Shown here: piece after piece, positions 7,442 through 16,065 of the stretch
Position numbering within the stretch: position 1 is the first letter of the stretch
Layout of the letters: every line of letters begins with the position of its first letter
Assembly: GCA_045132495.1 (NCBI GenBank)
Contig: JBGUSK010000069.1
Coordinates: forward strand, 1 to 64,000
Source of the DNA: UBA11524 sp045132495
GTDB taxonomy: Bacteria; Bacillota; Clostridia; Christensenellales; Aristaeellaceae
Length of the DNA stretch: 64,000 bases
Direction: 5' to 3'
Made by a program: the position numbers and the translations under genes
The notes under the pieces: model-generated
Databases searched by the model: none
The model's input: the letters and a program-made list of their open reading frames with translations, nothing else
Told to the model about the DNA's origin: nothing

Positions 7442-9337
7442 TCAGGGCTGCATGGTGATATGGACGCTGTGTGTTTTCGCAGGCGCGGCGGTCAGCGTCA
7501 GCCGCCAGATCTTGCCGGGGTAGCTGTTCTTCATGCGGCCGTCAGTGATCTCAATGGGTTCAACGGCGGCGGTAAGTGGCTCAGTGTCACGCCATTCTAC
7601 AAAGAAGCTGCTCGCCCGGCCATGGCAGCACTGATCCTCTTGCTCGATGATCGGCTCATCCCGCAGCATGAACACCCAGGTTACAGGCTTGCATGCATCC
7701 AACTTGATATCATCCATGATGCTCAGGCGGCTGCCATCCAGCAGCAGCTTGCGGCGGCAGGCCTGTACGCCCGCCTCTGCCGGATAAGCCGCAGCCATGT
7801 CCAGCGCCATGCCATCGGGGAGTTTCTCCACGTCCCGGGCGGCGTATTGGCGGCCGTGCTGCTGCTGGCAACCGCCGATGATCGGCACGTTGTGGTACGC
7901 CGCGCAGCAGTTCCATAATTCATAACGGCGGTCAGAGAAAGTCTTGGCGGTGTAGACCATGTTGCCCGCATCCACCACCTGCATTTCGCCGTTCACCGCC
8001 AGCAGAAAGCTGCCCACATCATTGTGGTTGTGGCTTTCGTCGTTGTGGCCACCCTTCATGGCGACGGTGGTATGCAGAAGTTTGGGACCGTCTTTGCCGC
8101 CGCAGGAGTCGTAACTATCCAGAATGCGCACCTGCAGATCAGGCAGCCACACATTCTTGAAAGCCATCCCCTGCGCAGCCAGAAGGCCCATAATCTCCGC
8201 ATGGCCTGCACGTGCGTTTTCCCAGATCAGATGCGCGGCCTTTGCAGCTTCCATTTTTTCCGTATTCACTGCTGCGGGCGTGGCAAATATCCGCATCAGT
8301 ACACGGGACAGATGGGGCGTGTCATTCAGCTCCTTGAGGGGACTGCCCCATAGCTCCGTACCCATGCGAGCAAGGGCCGGATTGTCCGTCTTCATGCCCG
8401 CATATAGCAGGCGTTCGCCGCTAAGATAGGGCCGGGCGTCGCAGTCCGCGAAGTTGGCAAACCAGCCATTGCCCAGGTATACCAGCTCCGGGTAGGCCAT
8501 CATGCGGCGCACTTTTTCATCCTTCCATAGATCAACGGCGCACATGGATTCCAGCGCCATCAAACAGTCCAGGAACGCGCCGCCCGCCATGTTCCAGTAG
8601 CCTGCGCCCTCGTCGCAGCCGCCGTCCTCCGGAACGACATCCAGCCAGCGATCCAACATCATGCAAGCACGCGCCACCAGCGCCGTGCCGCCAAAATGCC
8701 AGACATTTGCCGTCATCAGCACATTGGAGATGATCCAGGGCGTCCAGTTGTTCAGATCCTTGCGGACATAGCCCATCCACCACTCGCCGTTACTCTCCAT
8801 GAAGTGGGTGAGCACGCGGCGCTCCACCTCGCGCTGGATGCGGGCATGCAGATCAGGATGCAGGACGTTCTCCATCAGCTGGGCAGTGAAAGAAAGGATC
8901 ATGCCCGTCTGGGCAGCGAACAGGTCGAGCACGATGTTTTTTTCGTCCGGGAAAGGATGCTCCACCGTCAATCCCAGATGCGCGCTGATAGCCCAGGATG
9001 TCTCCTCGCACAGGAGCAGCACGCCGTCCTCCACATCCGGGAGCATCGTCTTCTCCCCCGTCAGACAGACATGGAGCACCGCACTGCACAGCTTGCGGCG
9101 GCGATCAAAATAGGGATTCTCGCAGTCCCGGCGGCTGCCCGTTCGGACAAAGGACGCATACATCCCCGCAGTGATGACAGGATAAGGCTTCTCATGCCAG
9201 CTCTCAGCGTATGCGACGAGGGCCTCCCGGTCAGCTGGGGCAACCTGCGCCCAAGCGGCACGGTCTTTATACGCCGGGAACTGGGGCACATAGTGCACCT
9301 CCCCGATGGGACAGGCTTCAAAATAACGGTCAAGCAT
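7442..9337 (-). CDS. Heparinase II/III-family polysaccharide lyase-like protein
   Basis: 631 aa from the ATG at 9337, which has GGAGG eight bases upstream; a longer in-frame start at 9373 lacks one. The N-terminal two thirds are helical and rich in aromatic residues (an alpha/alpha toroid), and the C-terminal third carries KGGHNDESHNHNDVGSFLLA, the His/Asn-rich motif of heparinase II/III-type beta-sandwich domains. Family members beta-eliminate uronic-acid polysaccharides. No signal peptide is visible, so it probably works on imported oligosaccharides. It diverges from the GH43 gene at 9468, suggesting one control region for both. Confidence 0.8.
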   Translation of the reverse strand: MLDRYFEACPIGEVHYVPQFPAYKDRAAWAQVAPADREALVAYAESWHEKPYPVITAGMYASFVRTGSRRDCENPYFDRRRKLCSAVLHVCLTGEKTMLPDVEDGVLLLCEETSWAISAHLGLTVEHPFPDEKNIVLDLFAAQTGMILSFTAQLMENVLHPDLHARIQREVERRVLTHFMESNGEWWMGYVRKDLNNWTPWIISNVLMTANVWHFGGTALVARACMMLDRWLDVVPEDGGCDEGAGYWNMAGGAFLDCLMALESMCAVDLWKDEKVRRMMAYPELVYLGNGWFANFADCDARPYLSGERLLYAGMKTDNPALARMGTELWGSPLKELNDTPHLSRVLMRIFATPAAVNTEKMEAAKAAHLIWENARAGHAEIMGLLAAQGMAFKNVWLPDLQVRILDSYDSCGGKDGPKLLHTTVAMKGGHNDESHNHNDVGSFLLAVNGEMQVVDAGNMVYTAKTFSDRRYELWNCCAAYHNVPIIGGCQQQHGRQYAARDVEKLPDGMALDMAAAYPAEAGVQACRRKLLLDGSRLSIMDDIKLDACKPVTWVFMLRDEPIIEQEDQCCHGRASSFFVEWRDTEPLTAAVEPIEITDGRMKNSYPGKIWRLTLTAAPAKTHSVHITMQP

Positions 9338-9403
9338 CGGTCTGCACCTCCATTTGCTTTTGAAATTCGACATGGCGCAGACAAATCCTGCCGCGTTGGC
9401 GGA

Positions 9404-9432
9404 TTGCTTTTTGCAGCAGGATTTGCTATACT
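9404..9432 (+). promoter_or_regulatory. Promoter of the GH43-GH35 gene group
   Basis: TTGCTT at 9404-9409, 17-bp spacer and TATACT at 9427-9432, 35 bp before the ATG at 9468. It lies in the 130-bp divergent region shared with the lyase gene. Confidence 0.6.
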
Positions 9433-9467
9433 GTGATTACCATATCCGCAAGGAGGTACAAGTTCAT

Positions 9468-10331
9468 ATGAAGCTTTCTGACATCAATATCCGGGATCCC
9501 TATGTCCTTCTGCATGAGGGCAAGTATTATCTTTACGGCACCCGCGGCGCGACCTGCTGGGGCGAGTGCGACGGCTTTGACGTTTATGTTTCCGACGATC
9601 TGGAAAACTGGTCTGACCCTCATGAGATTTTCCACAACGACGGCTCCTTCTGGGCGACCCACAACTACTGGGCCCCGGAGGTGCATGTGTGGAAGGGCGC
9701 CTTCTATATGTTCGCCTCCTTCAAGGCGGAGGGCGTATGCCGCTGCACCTGCATTCTCAAGGCGGATAACCCCATGGGCCCCTTCGTGCCTCACAGCAAC
9801 GGCCCCATCACCCCGAGCGACTGGGAATGCCTGGACGGTACCTTCTACGTGGACAAGGACGGCAATCCCTGGATGGTATTCTGCCATGAATGGGTACAGG
9901 CCATCGACGGCGAGATCTGGGCCGTCCGCCTGAATGACGATCTGACAGCCCCCGCCGGCCCGCCTCGCCTGCTCTTCACCGCCTCCGAGGCAGAGTGGAT
10001 CGTTCCCGGCCGCCCCGTGATGGGGAAGCCTTCCTTTGTCACCGACGGCCCCTTCATGTGGCGCACGGAGGACGGAACGCTGCTGATGCTTTGGGCCGCC
10101 TTCTCCAAGGACGGCTACACCCAGGGCCTGGCCCGCAGCACCAATGGGGAGATCACCGGCGATTTCAAGCAGGTCGAGCCCCTGTTCATGAAGGACGGCG
10201 GCCACGGCATGGTCTTCCGCGACAAGGAAGGCAAACTGATGATGACACTCCACTCCCCCAACACCAAGCTGGAGGAAAGGCCGTTCTTCTTCGAGGTCGT
10301 TGAGGAAAACGGACTGCTCCACAGAAAGTAA
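9468..10331 (+). CDS. Glycoside hydrolase family 43-like protein
   Basis: 287 aa from ATG 9468 (AAGGAGG upstream). A five-bladed propeller enzyme: NIRDPYV carries the general base Asp10, LDGTFYVD the pKa-tuning Asp123, and TDGPFMW (Asp193) occupies the place of the usual Glu of the EGP acid motif. Family members are arabinofuranosidases, xylosidases or galactanases. No signal peptide, so intracellular action on imported oligosaccharides is likely. The Asp in the acid position is unusual for GH43, although some subfamilies may have it; activity is therefore less certain than the fold. Confidence 0.8.
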   Translation: MKLSDINIRDPYVLLHEGKYYLYGTRGATCWGECDGFDVYVSDDLENWSDPHEIFHNDGSFWATHNYWAPEVHVWKGAFYMFASFKAEGVCRCTCILKADNPMGPFVPHSNGPITPSDWECLDGTFYVDKDGNPWMVFCHEWVQAIDGEIWAVRLNDDLTAPAGPPRLLFTASEAEWIVPGRPVMGKPSFVTDGPFMWRTEDGTLLMLWAAFSKDGYTQGLARSTNGEITGDFKQVEPLFMKDGGHGMVFRDKEGKLMMTLHSPNTKLEERPFFFEVVEENGLLHRK

Positions 10332-10344
10332 TCCGGAGGTTGAC

Positions 10345-10840
10345 ATGAACGCCACTGCCATCGTTTACACATCCGCGACCGGCTTCACCGCTCGTTATGC
10401 GGCCATGCTGTCCGAAAAGCTCGGCCTGCCCGCATATTCCCTCGCCGACGCGCAGAAGACGCTGTTCCGCTGGCACGCCCATCATCTACATGGGCTGGCT
10501 GATGGCCGGCTCCGTCAAGGATTACAGCAAAGCCGCCAAGCGCTTCGCGATCGAGGCAGTCATCGGCGTGGGCCTGGGCGACACGGGTTCACAGGATGAC
10601 GCAGCCCGCAAGGCCTGCAAGCTCCCGGCAGATGTTCCGGTCTTCACTGTGCAGGGCGGCATGGATCTGCAGAAGATGCAGACGCCCTACCGCTTCGCCA
10701 TCAAGCTGCTGACCAAGGCCATGGCCGCCAAGAAGGATCGCACACCCGGCGAGGACAGAATGCTCCACCTGCTGCAGCAGGGCGGCGATTATGTGAGCGA
10801 AAAGGAGCTCACCGCCGTGCTGGCCTGGGCGACAAAGTAA
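10345..10840 (+). pseudogene. Flavodoxin-domain protein gene interrupted by a frameshift
   Basis: ATG 10345 (GGAGG upstream) opens MNATAIVYTSATGFTARYAA, a flavodoxin FMN-loop start. After codon 42 (CGC ending at 10470) the homologous reading continues in the +1 frame as GTPIIYMGWLMAGSVKDYSK through to the stop at 10840. One extra base, or two missing bases, at about 10471 explains the break. Joined, it would be about 165 aa, the normal size of the family. The product would carry electrons through FMN. A sequencing error is as likely as a real mutation. It lies between GH43 and GH35 in one apparent operon. Confidence 0.75.
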
Positions 10841-10871
10841 ATCTCTACATGACATACGGAGGATTCCCCAC

Positions 10872-12614
10872 ATGGGCAAGTTCGAGATCAAGGACGATTT
10901 CTACCTGAACGGCGAAAGGTTTCAGGTGATTTCCGGCTCCATCCATTATTTCCGCGTCGTGCCGGAATACTGGCGTGACCGTCTGCTCAAATTGAAGGCC
11001 ATGGGCTGCAACACCGTCGAGACCTACATCCCCTGGAATTTCCACGAGCCGAACCGGGGCGAATTCAACTTCGAAGGCAACCACGATGTGTGTCAGTTCG
11101 TCCGCATCGCCCAGGAGCTGGGCTTGTGGGTGATCATCCGCCCCTCCCCTTACATCTGCGCAGAGTGGGAGTTCGGCGGCTTCCCTGCCTGGCTGCTCAG
11201 TCAGGACGGCATGCGCTTCCGCTGCAATTACGAGCCCTACATGAAGGAGTTCCTCTCCTATTTTGACGAGCTGCTGCCCCGTCTGGCACCCTTGCAGATC
11301 ACCCACGGCGGCCCCATCATCATGATGCAGGTAGAAAACGAGTACGGCTCCTACGGCGACGATAAGGAGTACCTGGCTCTCCTGCGGGACGGCATGATCG
11401 AACGCGGCATCGACGTTCCCCTGGTCACCTCCGATGGCCCGGAGCATGACATGCTGGCCTGCGGCAAGGTGGATGGCGTGTTCCAGACCGGCAATTTCGG
11501 CTCTCACGCCCACGAGCGCTTCGCCTACATGAAGAGCCAGGGCATTGCTCCGCTGATGTGCATGGAATTCTGGTGCGGCTGGTTCGATCACTGGGGCTGC
11601 GGCAAGCACGCCCACACCGACGCTGCCTCCTCCGCCAAGGATTTCGCTAACATCCTGGATATGGGCCACATCAACATCTACATGTTCCACGGCGGCACAT
11701 CCTTCGGCCTGATGAACGGCTCCAACTACTATGACAAGCTGACCCCTGACGTCACCAGCTACGACTATGACGCACTGCTGACCGAAGATGGCCGCATCAC
11801 CGAGAAGTACCGCCTGTTCAAGGCCGCCATCGAAGCCCGCAAGGGTCCCGCGCCGTTGATCGACATCCCGGAGATCCCCCGCCGTGCCTATGGCGAGGCC
11901 AAGCATATCGCCAGTCAGCCCCTGTGTAAGCTGCTGACCGAGCGCAGGAGCACCTACAGCGTCTGCCCCATGAGCATGGAGCGCCTGGGCCAGAACTACG
12001 GCTACACCCTCTACACCACCGTGCTGACCAATGAGGACGAGCTGCGGAATATTCGACTGGTGGGCGCCAATGACCGCGCGGTCATTATGCTGGACGGCGA
12101 AACCATCGCAACCCTGTACGACCACGATCTGCAGAAAGCGCATAAGTTTGAGCCCCCGGTGCCCGTCCGCAAGGGCGCAAGGCTGGAGATCCTTGTGGAG
12201 AATATGGGCCGTGTGAATTACTCCTTCAAGCTGGAGCACCAGCGCAAGGGCATCGACTCCGGCGTGGTCATCAACGATCATCAGAAGTTCGGCTGGAACA
12301 TGTTCACCTGTGACGAAGCCGTGATGGCATCCCTCCAGCCCGTCGGTCAGACCTGCGGCAACGCCCCAACGGTTCACACCCTGACCTTCCAGGCGGACGA
12401 AAAGGCCGACACCTGGCTGGAGCTTCCCGGCTGGGGCAAGGGCACGGTCATCCTGAACGGCTTCTGCCTGGGTCGTTTCTGGGAGATCGGCCCGCAGAAA
12501 CGACTGTACATCCCTGCTCCGCTTCTCAAGGAGGGCGAAAACACCCTGATCATCGTGGAGACAGAAGGTAAATCCGGCAAGGCTTATCTCACCGATGAAC
12601 CCGAACTGGGATAA
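10872..12614 (+). CDS. GH35 beta-galactosidase
   Basis: 580 aa with a GH35 barrel over about residues 5-320: SGSIHYFRVVPEYWRDRL, IIRPSPYICAEWEFGGFPAWL, the acid/base Glu157 in MQVENEYGSYG and the nucleophile Glu232 in CMEFWCGWFDHWG. C-terminal beta-sandwich domains follow to the end (LPGWGKGTVILNGFCLGRFW). The enzyme removes terminal beta-linked galactose, for example from galactan side chains of pectin. There is no signal peptide, so it is cytoplasmic. GGAGG precedes the ATG, 31 bp after the broken flavodoxin gene. Confidence 0.93.
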   Translation: MGKFEIKDDFYLNGERFQVISGSIHYFRVVPEYWRDRLLKLKAMGCNTVETYIPWNFHEPNRGEFNFEGNHDVCQFVRIAQELGLWVIIRPSPYICAEWEFGGFPAWLLSQDGMRFRCNYEPYMKEFLSYFDELLPRLAPLQITHGGPIIMMQVENEYGSYGDDKEYLALLRDGMIERGIDVPLVTSDGPEHDMLACGKVDGVFQTGNFGSHAHERFAYMKSQGIAPLMCMEFWCGWFDHWGCGKHAHTDAASSAKDFANILDMGHINIYMFHGGTSFGLMNGSNYYDKLTPDVTSYDYDALLTEDGRITEKYRLFKAAIEARKGPAPLIDIPEIPRRAYGEAKHIASQPLCKLLTERRSTYSVCPMSMERLGQNYGYTLYTTVLTNEDELRNIRLVGANDRAVIMLDGETIATLYDHDLQKAHKFEPPVPVRKGARLEILVENMGRVNYSFKLEHQRKGIDSGVVINDHQKFGWNMFTCDEAVMASLQPVGQTCGNAPTVHTLTFQADEKADTWLELPGWGKGTVILNGFCLGRFWEIGPQKRLYIPAPLLKEGENTLIIVETEGKSGKAYLTDEPELG

Positions 12615-12704
12615 GCTGCATAGGAGCCTCCTTTTCAGGGAGAATGAAAGCGATAAACTTGAATAGGTCGAAGAGATAGACTACGATGATATGGTGGAGG
12701 AACC

Positions 12705-13271
12705 ATGTTAAAAGATTACGAGATAGATAAACCTGTCCTTGAAACTGATAGGCTTATTATTAGAACTCTTAACGAAGCAGATGTACCAGATTTGAAAGAA
12801 TGGTTGGGGAGAGATGAAATTTATACCTATTGGGGACGAAAAGCCAGCAAGGGCGAAAAAAATCCAGAATTGATGTTCATCGACCCCCGTCCTTGGGTAA
12901 AAAGGAAGCCTTCACCAGATTTTGACTGGGGGATTGTTTTGAAAGAAACAAATACTGTTATTGGAATGATTGCAGTATTTGATATACAGAATTCAAGGAT
13001 GGGTGATATTGCGTATCGTATTCATCCTGAATATTGGAATATGGGAATTACTACAGAAGCACTAAAGGAAGTGGTACGGTTCATATTTGAAAATACAGAA
13101 ATAGAGCGTCTGAATGGGCGTGCTGATGTTAGGAATATTGCTTCAAATAGGGTCCTTGAGCGGTGTGGTTTCATAAAAGAGGGGACAATCCGACAAGGCA
13201 AAATGGTTTCGGTCTATTGTGACTATAACATTTACGGTATGCTTAGAGAAGATTATGCAAAGATAGACTAA
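12705..13271 (+). CDS. RimJ/RimL-like GNAT acetyltransferase, AT-rich and probably acquired
   Basis: 188 aa; VLETDRLIIRTLNEADVPDLKEW is the standard start of RimJ/RimL-type acetyltransferases, and YWNMGITTEALKEVV plus NIASNRVLERCGFIKEGTIR form the acetyl-CoA site. Targets in the family are protein N-termini or antibiotics; this one is unknown. The coding sequence is strikingly AT-rich (TTA, AAA, GAA, ATT codons) compared with the GC-rich neighbours on both sides, which suggests recent transfer. The site GGAGG precedes the ATG, and its own terminator follows at 13393. Confidence 0.85.
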   Translation: MLKDYEIDKPVLETDRLIIRTLNEADVPDLKEWLGRDEIYTYWGRKASKGEKNPELMFIDPRPWVKRKPSPDFDWGIVLKETNTVIGMIAVFDIQNSRMGDIAYRIHPEYWNMGITTEALKEVVRFIFENTEIERLNGRADVRNIASNRVLERCGFIKEGTIRQGKMVSVYCDYNIYGMLREDYAKID

Positions 13272-13392
13272 ACGAGTTCTTCGTCAAATTCCAACTCTAT
13301 CGAGCAGCCGAAAAACCACTTCCCATTGTTTGGTGAGGGCGCAATTATACGCACTGAACCAGTGCATTGCGTCTGTACAACCACATCAACAA

Positions 13393-13425
13393 ACGAGCAT
13401 CCGAACGCCGGATGTTCGTCTTTTC
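13393..13425 (+). terminator. Intrinsic terminator downstream of the acquired GNAT gene
   Basis: Stem ACGAGCATCCG / CGGATGTTCGT with a 5-nt loop, then CTTTTCT. The gene ends 120 bp earlier; the gap holds a second small hairpin and no frame worth calling. Confidence 0.75.
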
Positions 13426-13506
13426 TCGTTGTGGGATAAATTCATCCTTAAGAATTCTCCCACCACAGGAAGGCTCCTTTTTCTTTCCATCCGCGCCTTT
13501 TTTCGA

Positions 13507-13535
13507 TTGACTATCCCCGCGGAGTCGTGTATCAT
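13507..13535 (+). promoter_or_regulatory. Promoter of the CapA-like gene
   Basis: TTGACT at 13507-13512, 17-bp spacer and TATCAT at 13530-13535; ATG at 13574. Confidence 0.7.
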
Positions 13536-13573
13536 AAACATGATTGCTTATTTCCCAGAAAGGATCGATTCCT

Positions 13574-14653
13574 ATGAAACGCCTGATTGCGCTCCTTCTG
13601 TGTCTGCTGCTGCCCCTGTCCGCCCTGGCAGAAGAACAGATCATCACCATCACCTGCACTGGCGACACCACCCTTGGCAGCAACAAGCGGGTGCAGACCA
13701 AGTTTTATGAAGCATCATATCAGTACTACATCGAGCAGAACGGCTACGCCTGGCCCTTCGCCGGCATCAAGCACCTGACAGAGAACGACGATATCACCCT
13801 GGTCAACCTGGAGGGCGTGCTGCACATGCCCAAGGAACTGAGCACCTCCCGCTTTGCCTTCAACGGCCCGGCGGATTATGCGAAGATCCTCACCGAGGGC
13901 AGCGTGGAGGTCGTCAATCTGGCCAACAACCACATCGGCGATTACCAGCAGGCAGGCTATGACGATACCATCGCTGCGCTGGAAGCCGAGGGCGTGAAAT
14001 ACTGCGGTGAAACCGACTACGGCCGCGAGCTTTGCTGGTTCGATTTCGACAACGGCGTGCGCATCGGCTTTATCGGCCTCATCCCCGCCTACTATTCTAA
14101 GAATGAAAACAAGGTCAGGCAGGACTTCCAGAAGCTTAAGGATGCGGAATGCGACGTGATTATCGCCTCCATCCACTGCGGTAAGGAAGGACAGGCCACC
14201 CATTCCCAGATGACCGACACCTACCGTAAGCGCGCCGTGGCGCTGGGGGCTCACATCGTCGTCGGCACTCACCCCCATGTTCCCCAGGGGCTGTGGGTGG
14301 AAAAGGGAGTGACCACACTGCATTCGCTGGGCAATTTCTCCTTCGGCGGCAACACCGGCGTAGATGAATATCTCTACTGTGATACCGGCCTGGTGGCGCA
14401 GATCCACCTGCACTTTGAGGATGGCGTATATACCGGCCATCATGTAACGCTCTGGCCCGTGCGCATCACCGGCGAAGCGCTGGGTACCGGCATGGACGGC
14501 GGCCGAGCAAACAACTATCAGCCTGTGCTGGTCGAGGGTGAAGAAGCCCAGGCCATTATGAAGAAGCTCCAGAAGGATACCGCCTTCAAGCTCAATCCCT
14601 ATGTGGACGGTCAGGGCGCCGTGCAGGATTTTGTGCCCTGGACGGGCAAATAA
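13574..14653 (+). CDS. Exported CapA-family protein (poly-gamma-glutamate capsule type)
   Basis: 359 aa from ATG 13574 (AAAGGAT site). The signal peptide MKRLIALLLCLLLPLSALA shows export. The mature part is a calcineurin-like fold of the CapA/PgsA type: TCTGDTTLGSN, VNLEGVL, NLANNHIGDYQ and VVGTHPHVPQGL, the metal-site blocks of the family. CapA proteins act in poly-gamma-glutamate capsule export, but many lone clostridial copies have no capBC partner, as here, so they may be surface phosphoesterases. A terminator at 14680 separates it from the next exported protein. Confidence 0.85.
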   Translation: MKRLIALLLCLLLPLSALAEEQIITITCTGDTTLGSNKRVQTKFYEASYQYYIEQNGYAWPFAGIKHLTENDDITLVNLEGVLHMPKELSTSRFAFNGPADYAKILTEGSVEVVNLANNHIGDYQQAGYDDTIAALEAEGVKYCGETDYGRELCWFDFDNGVRIGFIGLIPAYYSKNENKVRQDFQKLKDAECDVIIASIHCGKEGQATHSQMTDTYRKRAVALGAHIVVGTHPHVPQGLWVEKGVTTLHSLGNFSFGGNTGVDEYLYCDTGLVAQIHLHFEDGVYTGHHVTLWPVRITGEALGTGMDGGRANNYQPVLVEGEEAQAIMKKLQKDTAFKLNPYVDGQGAVQDFVPWTGK

Positions 14654-14679
14654 GGCCGCTCTACCCAAGTGCATCACCT

Positions 14680-14706
14680 CCCCGGACTGGTGTCCGGGGT
14701 TTTCTT
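14680..14706 (+). terminator. Intrinsic terminator after the CapA-like gene
   Basis: Stem CCCCGGAC / GTCCGGGG with loop TGGT, then TTTTCTTT. Confidence 0.9.
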
Positions 14707-14750
14707 TGTGAATTTTTACGATTCCGTCACACACTACACCCTTTTGCCCG

Positions 14751-14780
14751 TTGATTTCCCGCTTGCATGTATGCTATAAT
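14751..14780 (+). promoter_or_regulatory. Promoter of the phosphodiester-glycosidase-like gene
   Basis: TTGATT at 14751-14756, 18-bp spacer and a perfect TATAAT at 14775-14780. Confidence 0.65.
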
Positions 14781-14828
14781 AACCAGGTTATGACGTATTC
14801 ACATCTTATTCCGAAAGGATAGATTCCA

Positions 14829-15812
14829 ATGCTGAAACGGCTATTCTGCCTGCTGGTCATTTCTCTGATGCTGATCCCCGCTGGCCTCGCTGAGGATGCC
14901 GGCGTACCCGAAGCCGGTGCGTTCCCCGTGCTGAACGACGAAGGCTTTCTCGATGTGGGCGAGTATGTCTACATCAACGCCGACGCCGGTGTGTGGCGCT
15001 ATGTTGACGACAGCCTGAAAGTGGAGATCTACCGTCGCACCACTTCCGGCCCCGATCCCTATGACAAGGGAAAGAAGATCCGTAACTGGACCTGGTATGA
15101 AGCGGAGGTCTGGAGCCGTCCCACGGAGTCCTGGCAGGTCTTCACCAATGTGGAAGGCAAGCACATGAGCCAGAACGCCTGGCCCTGGATCATTGCCCAG
15201 AAGAATCAGATCGTTCTGTCCATCAATACCGACTTTGCCCAGGGCCGCTACCCCAAAAAGGACAACAAAGTCGGCATCATCATCCGCAACGGCAAGGTCT
15301 TCTCCAACAAGACCCTGAAGGCCACCTCCATTGCCTGGCCGCCGGTGGACGTGCTGGCCCTGTACCCCAATGGCAACATGGAGGTCTACGATTCCAACGA
15401 GCATACCGCCGAGGAGTACCTGGATATGGGTGTGACCACCACGCTGGCCTTCGGCCCCATCCTGATCCGTGATGGCGTGCTGAATGAAAAGGACATCAAG
15501 AACATGAACAAGGGAAATAACCCGCGCACCGCCATCGGCATGGTGGAACCGGGCCACACCTTTGCGATGGTGCTTGAGGGCCGTCATCCGGGCAGCGCGG
15601 GCGCGAGACTGGATTTCCTGGCCGAGCGCATGCTGGAAAAGGGCTGCACGATCGCCTACAATCTGGATGGCGGACAGACCTCCTGCATGCTTTTCATGGG
15701 CGAGCAGATCAACATCGTCGGCAACGCCTCCAGCAAGGATGGTTATGCCCGCCGCACCACCGAGCTGCTGGGCATCGGCGTGAGCGATCTCGTGCCGGAT
15801 TACGGGGAATAA
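14829..15812 (+). CDS. Exported phosphodiester glycosidase (NAGPA domain) family protein
   Basis: 327 aa with signal peptide MLKRLFCLLVISLMLIPAGLA. The C-terminal 200 residues carry the NAGPA-domain hallmarks: NTDFAQG, PRTAIGMVEPGHTFAMVLEG and the YNLDGGQTSCMLF motif near residue 280. The fold cleaves GlcNAc-phosphodiesters, as in removing GlcNAc from mannose-6-phosphate in animals or from wall teichoic-acid-like polymers in bacteria. The bacterial substrate is not known. It is a separate transcription unit with its own promoter and a perfect terminator. Confidence 0.85.
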   Translation: MLKRLFCLLVISLMLIPAGLAEDAGVPEAGAFPVLNDEGFLDVGEYVYINADAGVWRYVDDSLKVEIYRRTTSGPDPYDKGKKIRNWTWYEAEVWSRPTESWQVFTNVEGKHMSQNAWPWIIAQKNQIVLSINTDFAQGRYPKKDNKVGIIIRNGKVFSNKTLKATSIAWPPVDVLALYPNGNMEVYDSNEHTAEEYLDMGVTTTLAFGPILIRDGVLNEKDIKNMNKGNNPRTAIGMVEPGHTFAMVLEGRHPGSAGARLDFLAERMLEKGCTIAYNLDGGQTSCMLFMGEQINIVGNASSKDGYARRTTELLGIGVSDLVPDYGE

Positions 15813-15823
15813 CCCCACGCAAA

Positions 15824-15860
15824 ACGTCAGTCTCCAATTGCGGGAGACTGACGTTTTTTC
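15824..15860 (+). terminator. Strong intrinsic terminator after the NAGPA-domain gene
   Basis: Stem ACGTCAGTCTCC / GGAGACTGACGT followed by TTTTTT. The next 200 bp up to the convergent gene at 16066 hold no supported feature. Confidence 0.9.
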
Positions 15861-16065
15861 GTATCAACTTTTCAGATGATTTCTCCGTGATGTGGCCAGA
15901 AAAGAGAGCCGGTTCTCTTGCCCCGTATATACTCGATGGTAATGCATTCGTAATGCAGAGGCGTATCAGGTCGCATCTTGAGGACAAACAGGTTGCATAT
16001 GCCACGCATTTCGCACCAACGAACACGGACATTCCGGTTATGAATGGACTCCGATCCGCAGTTTT

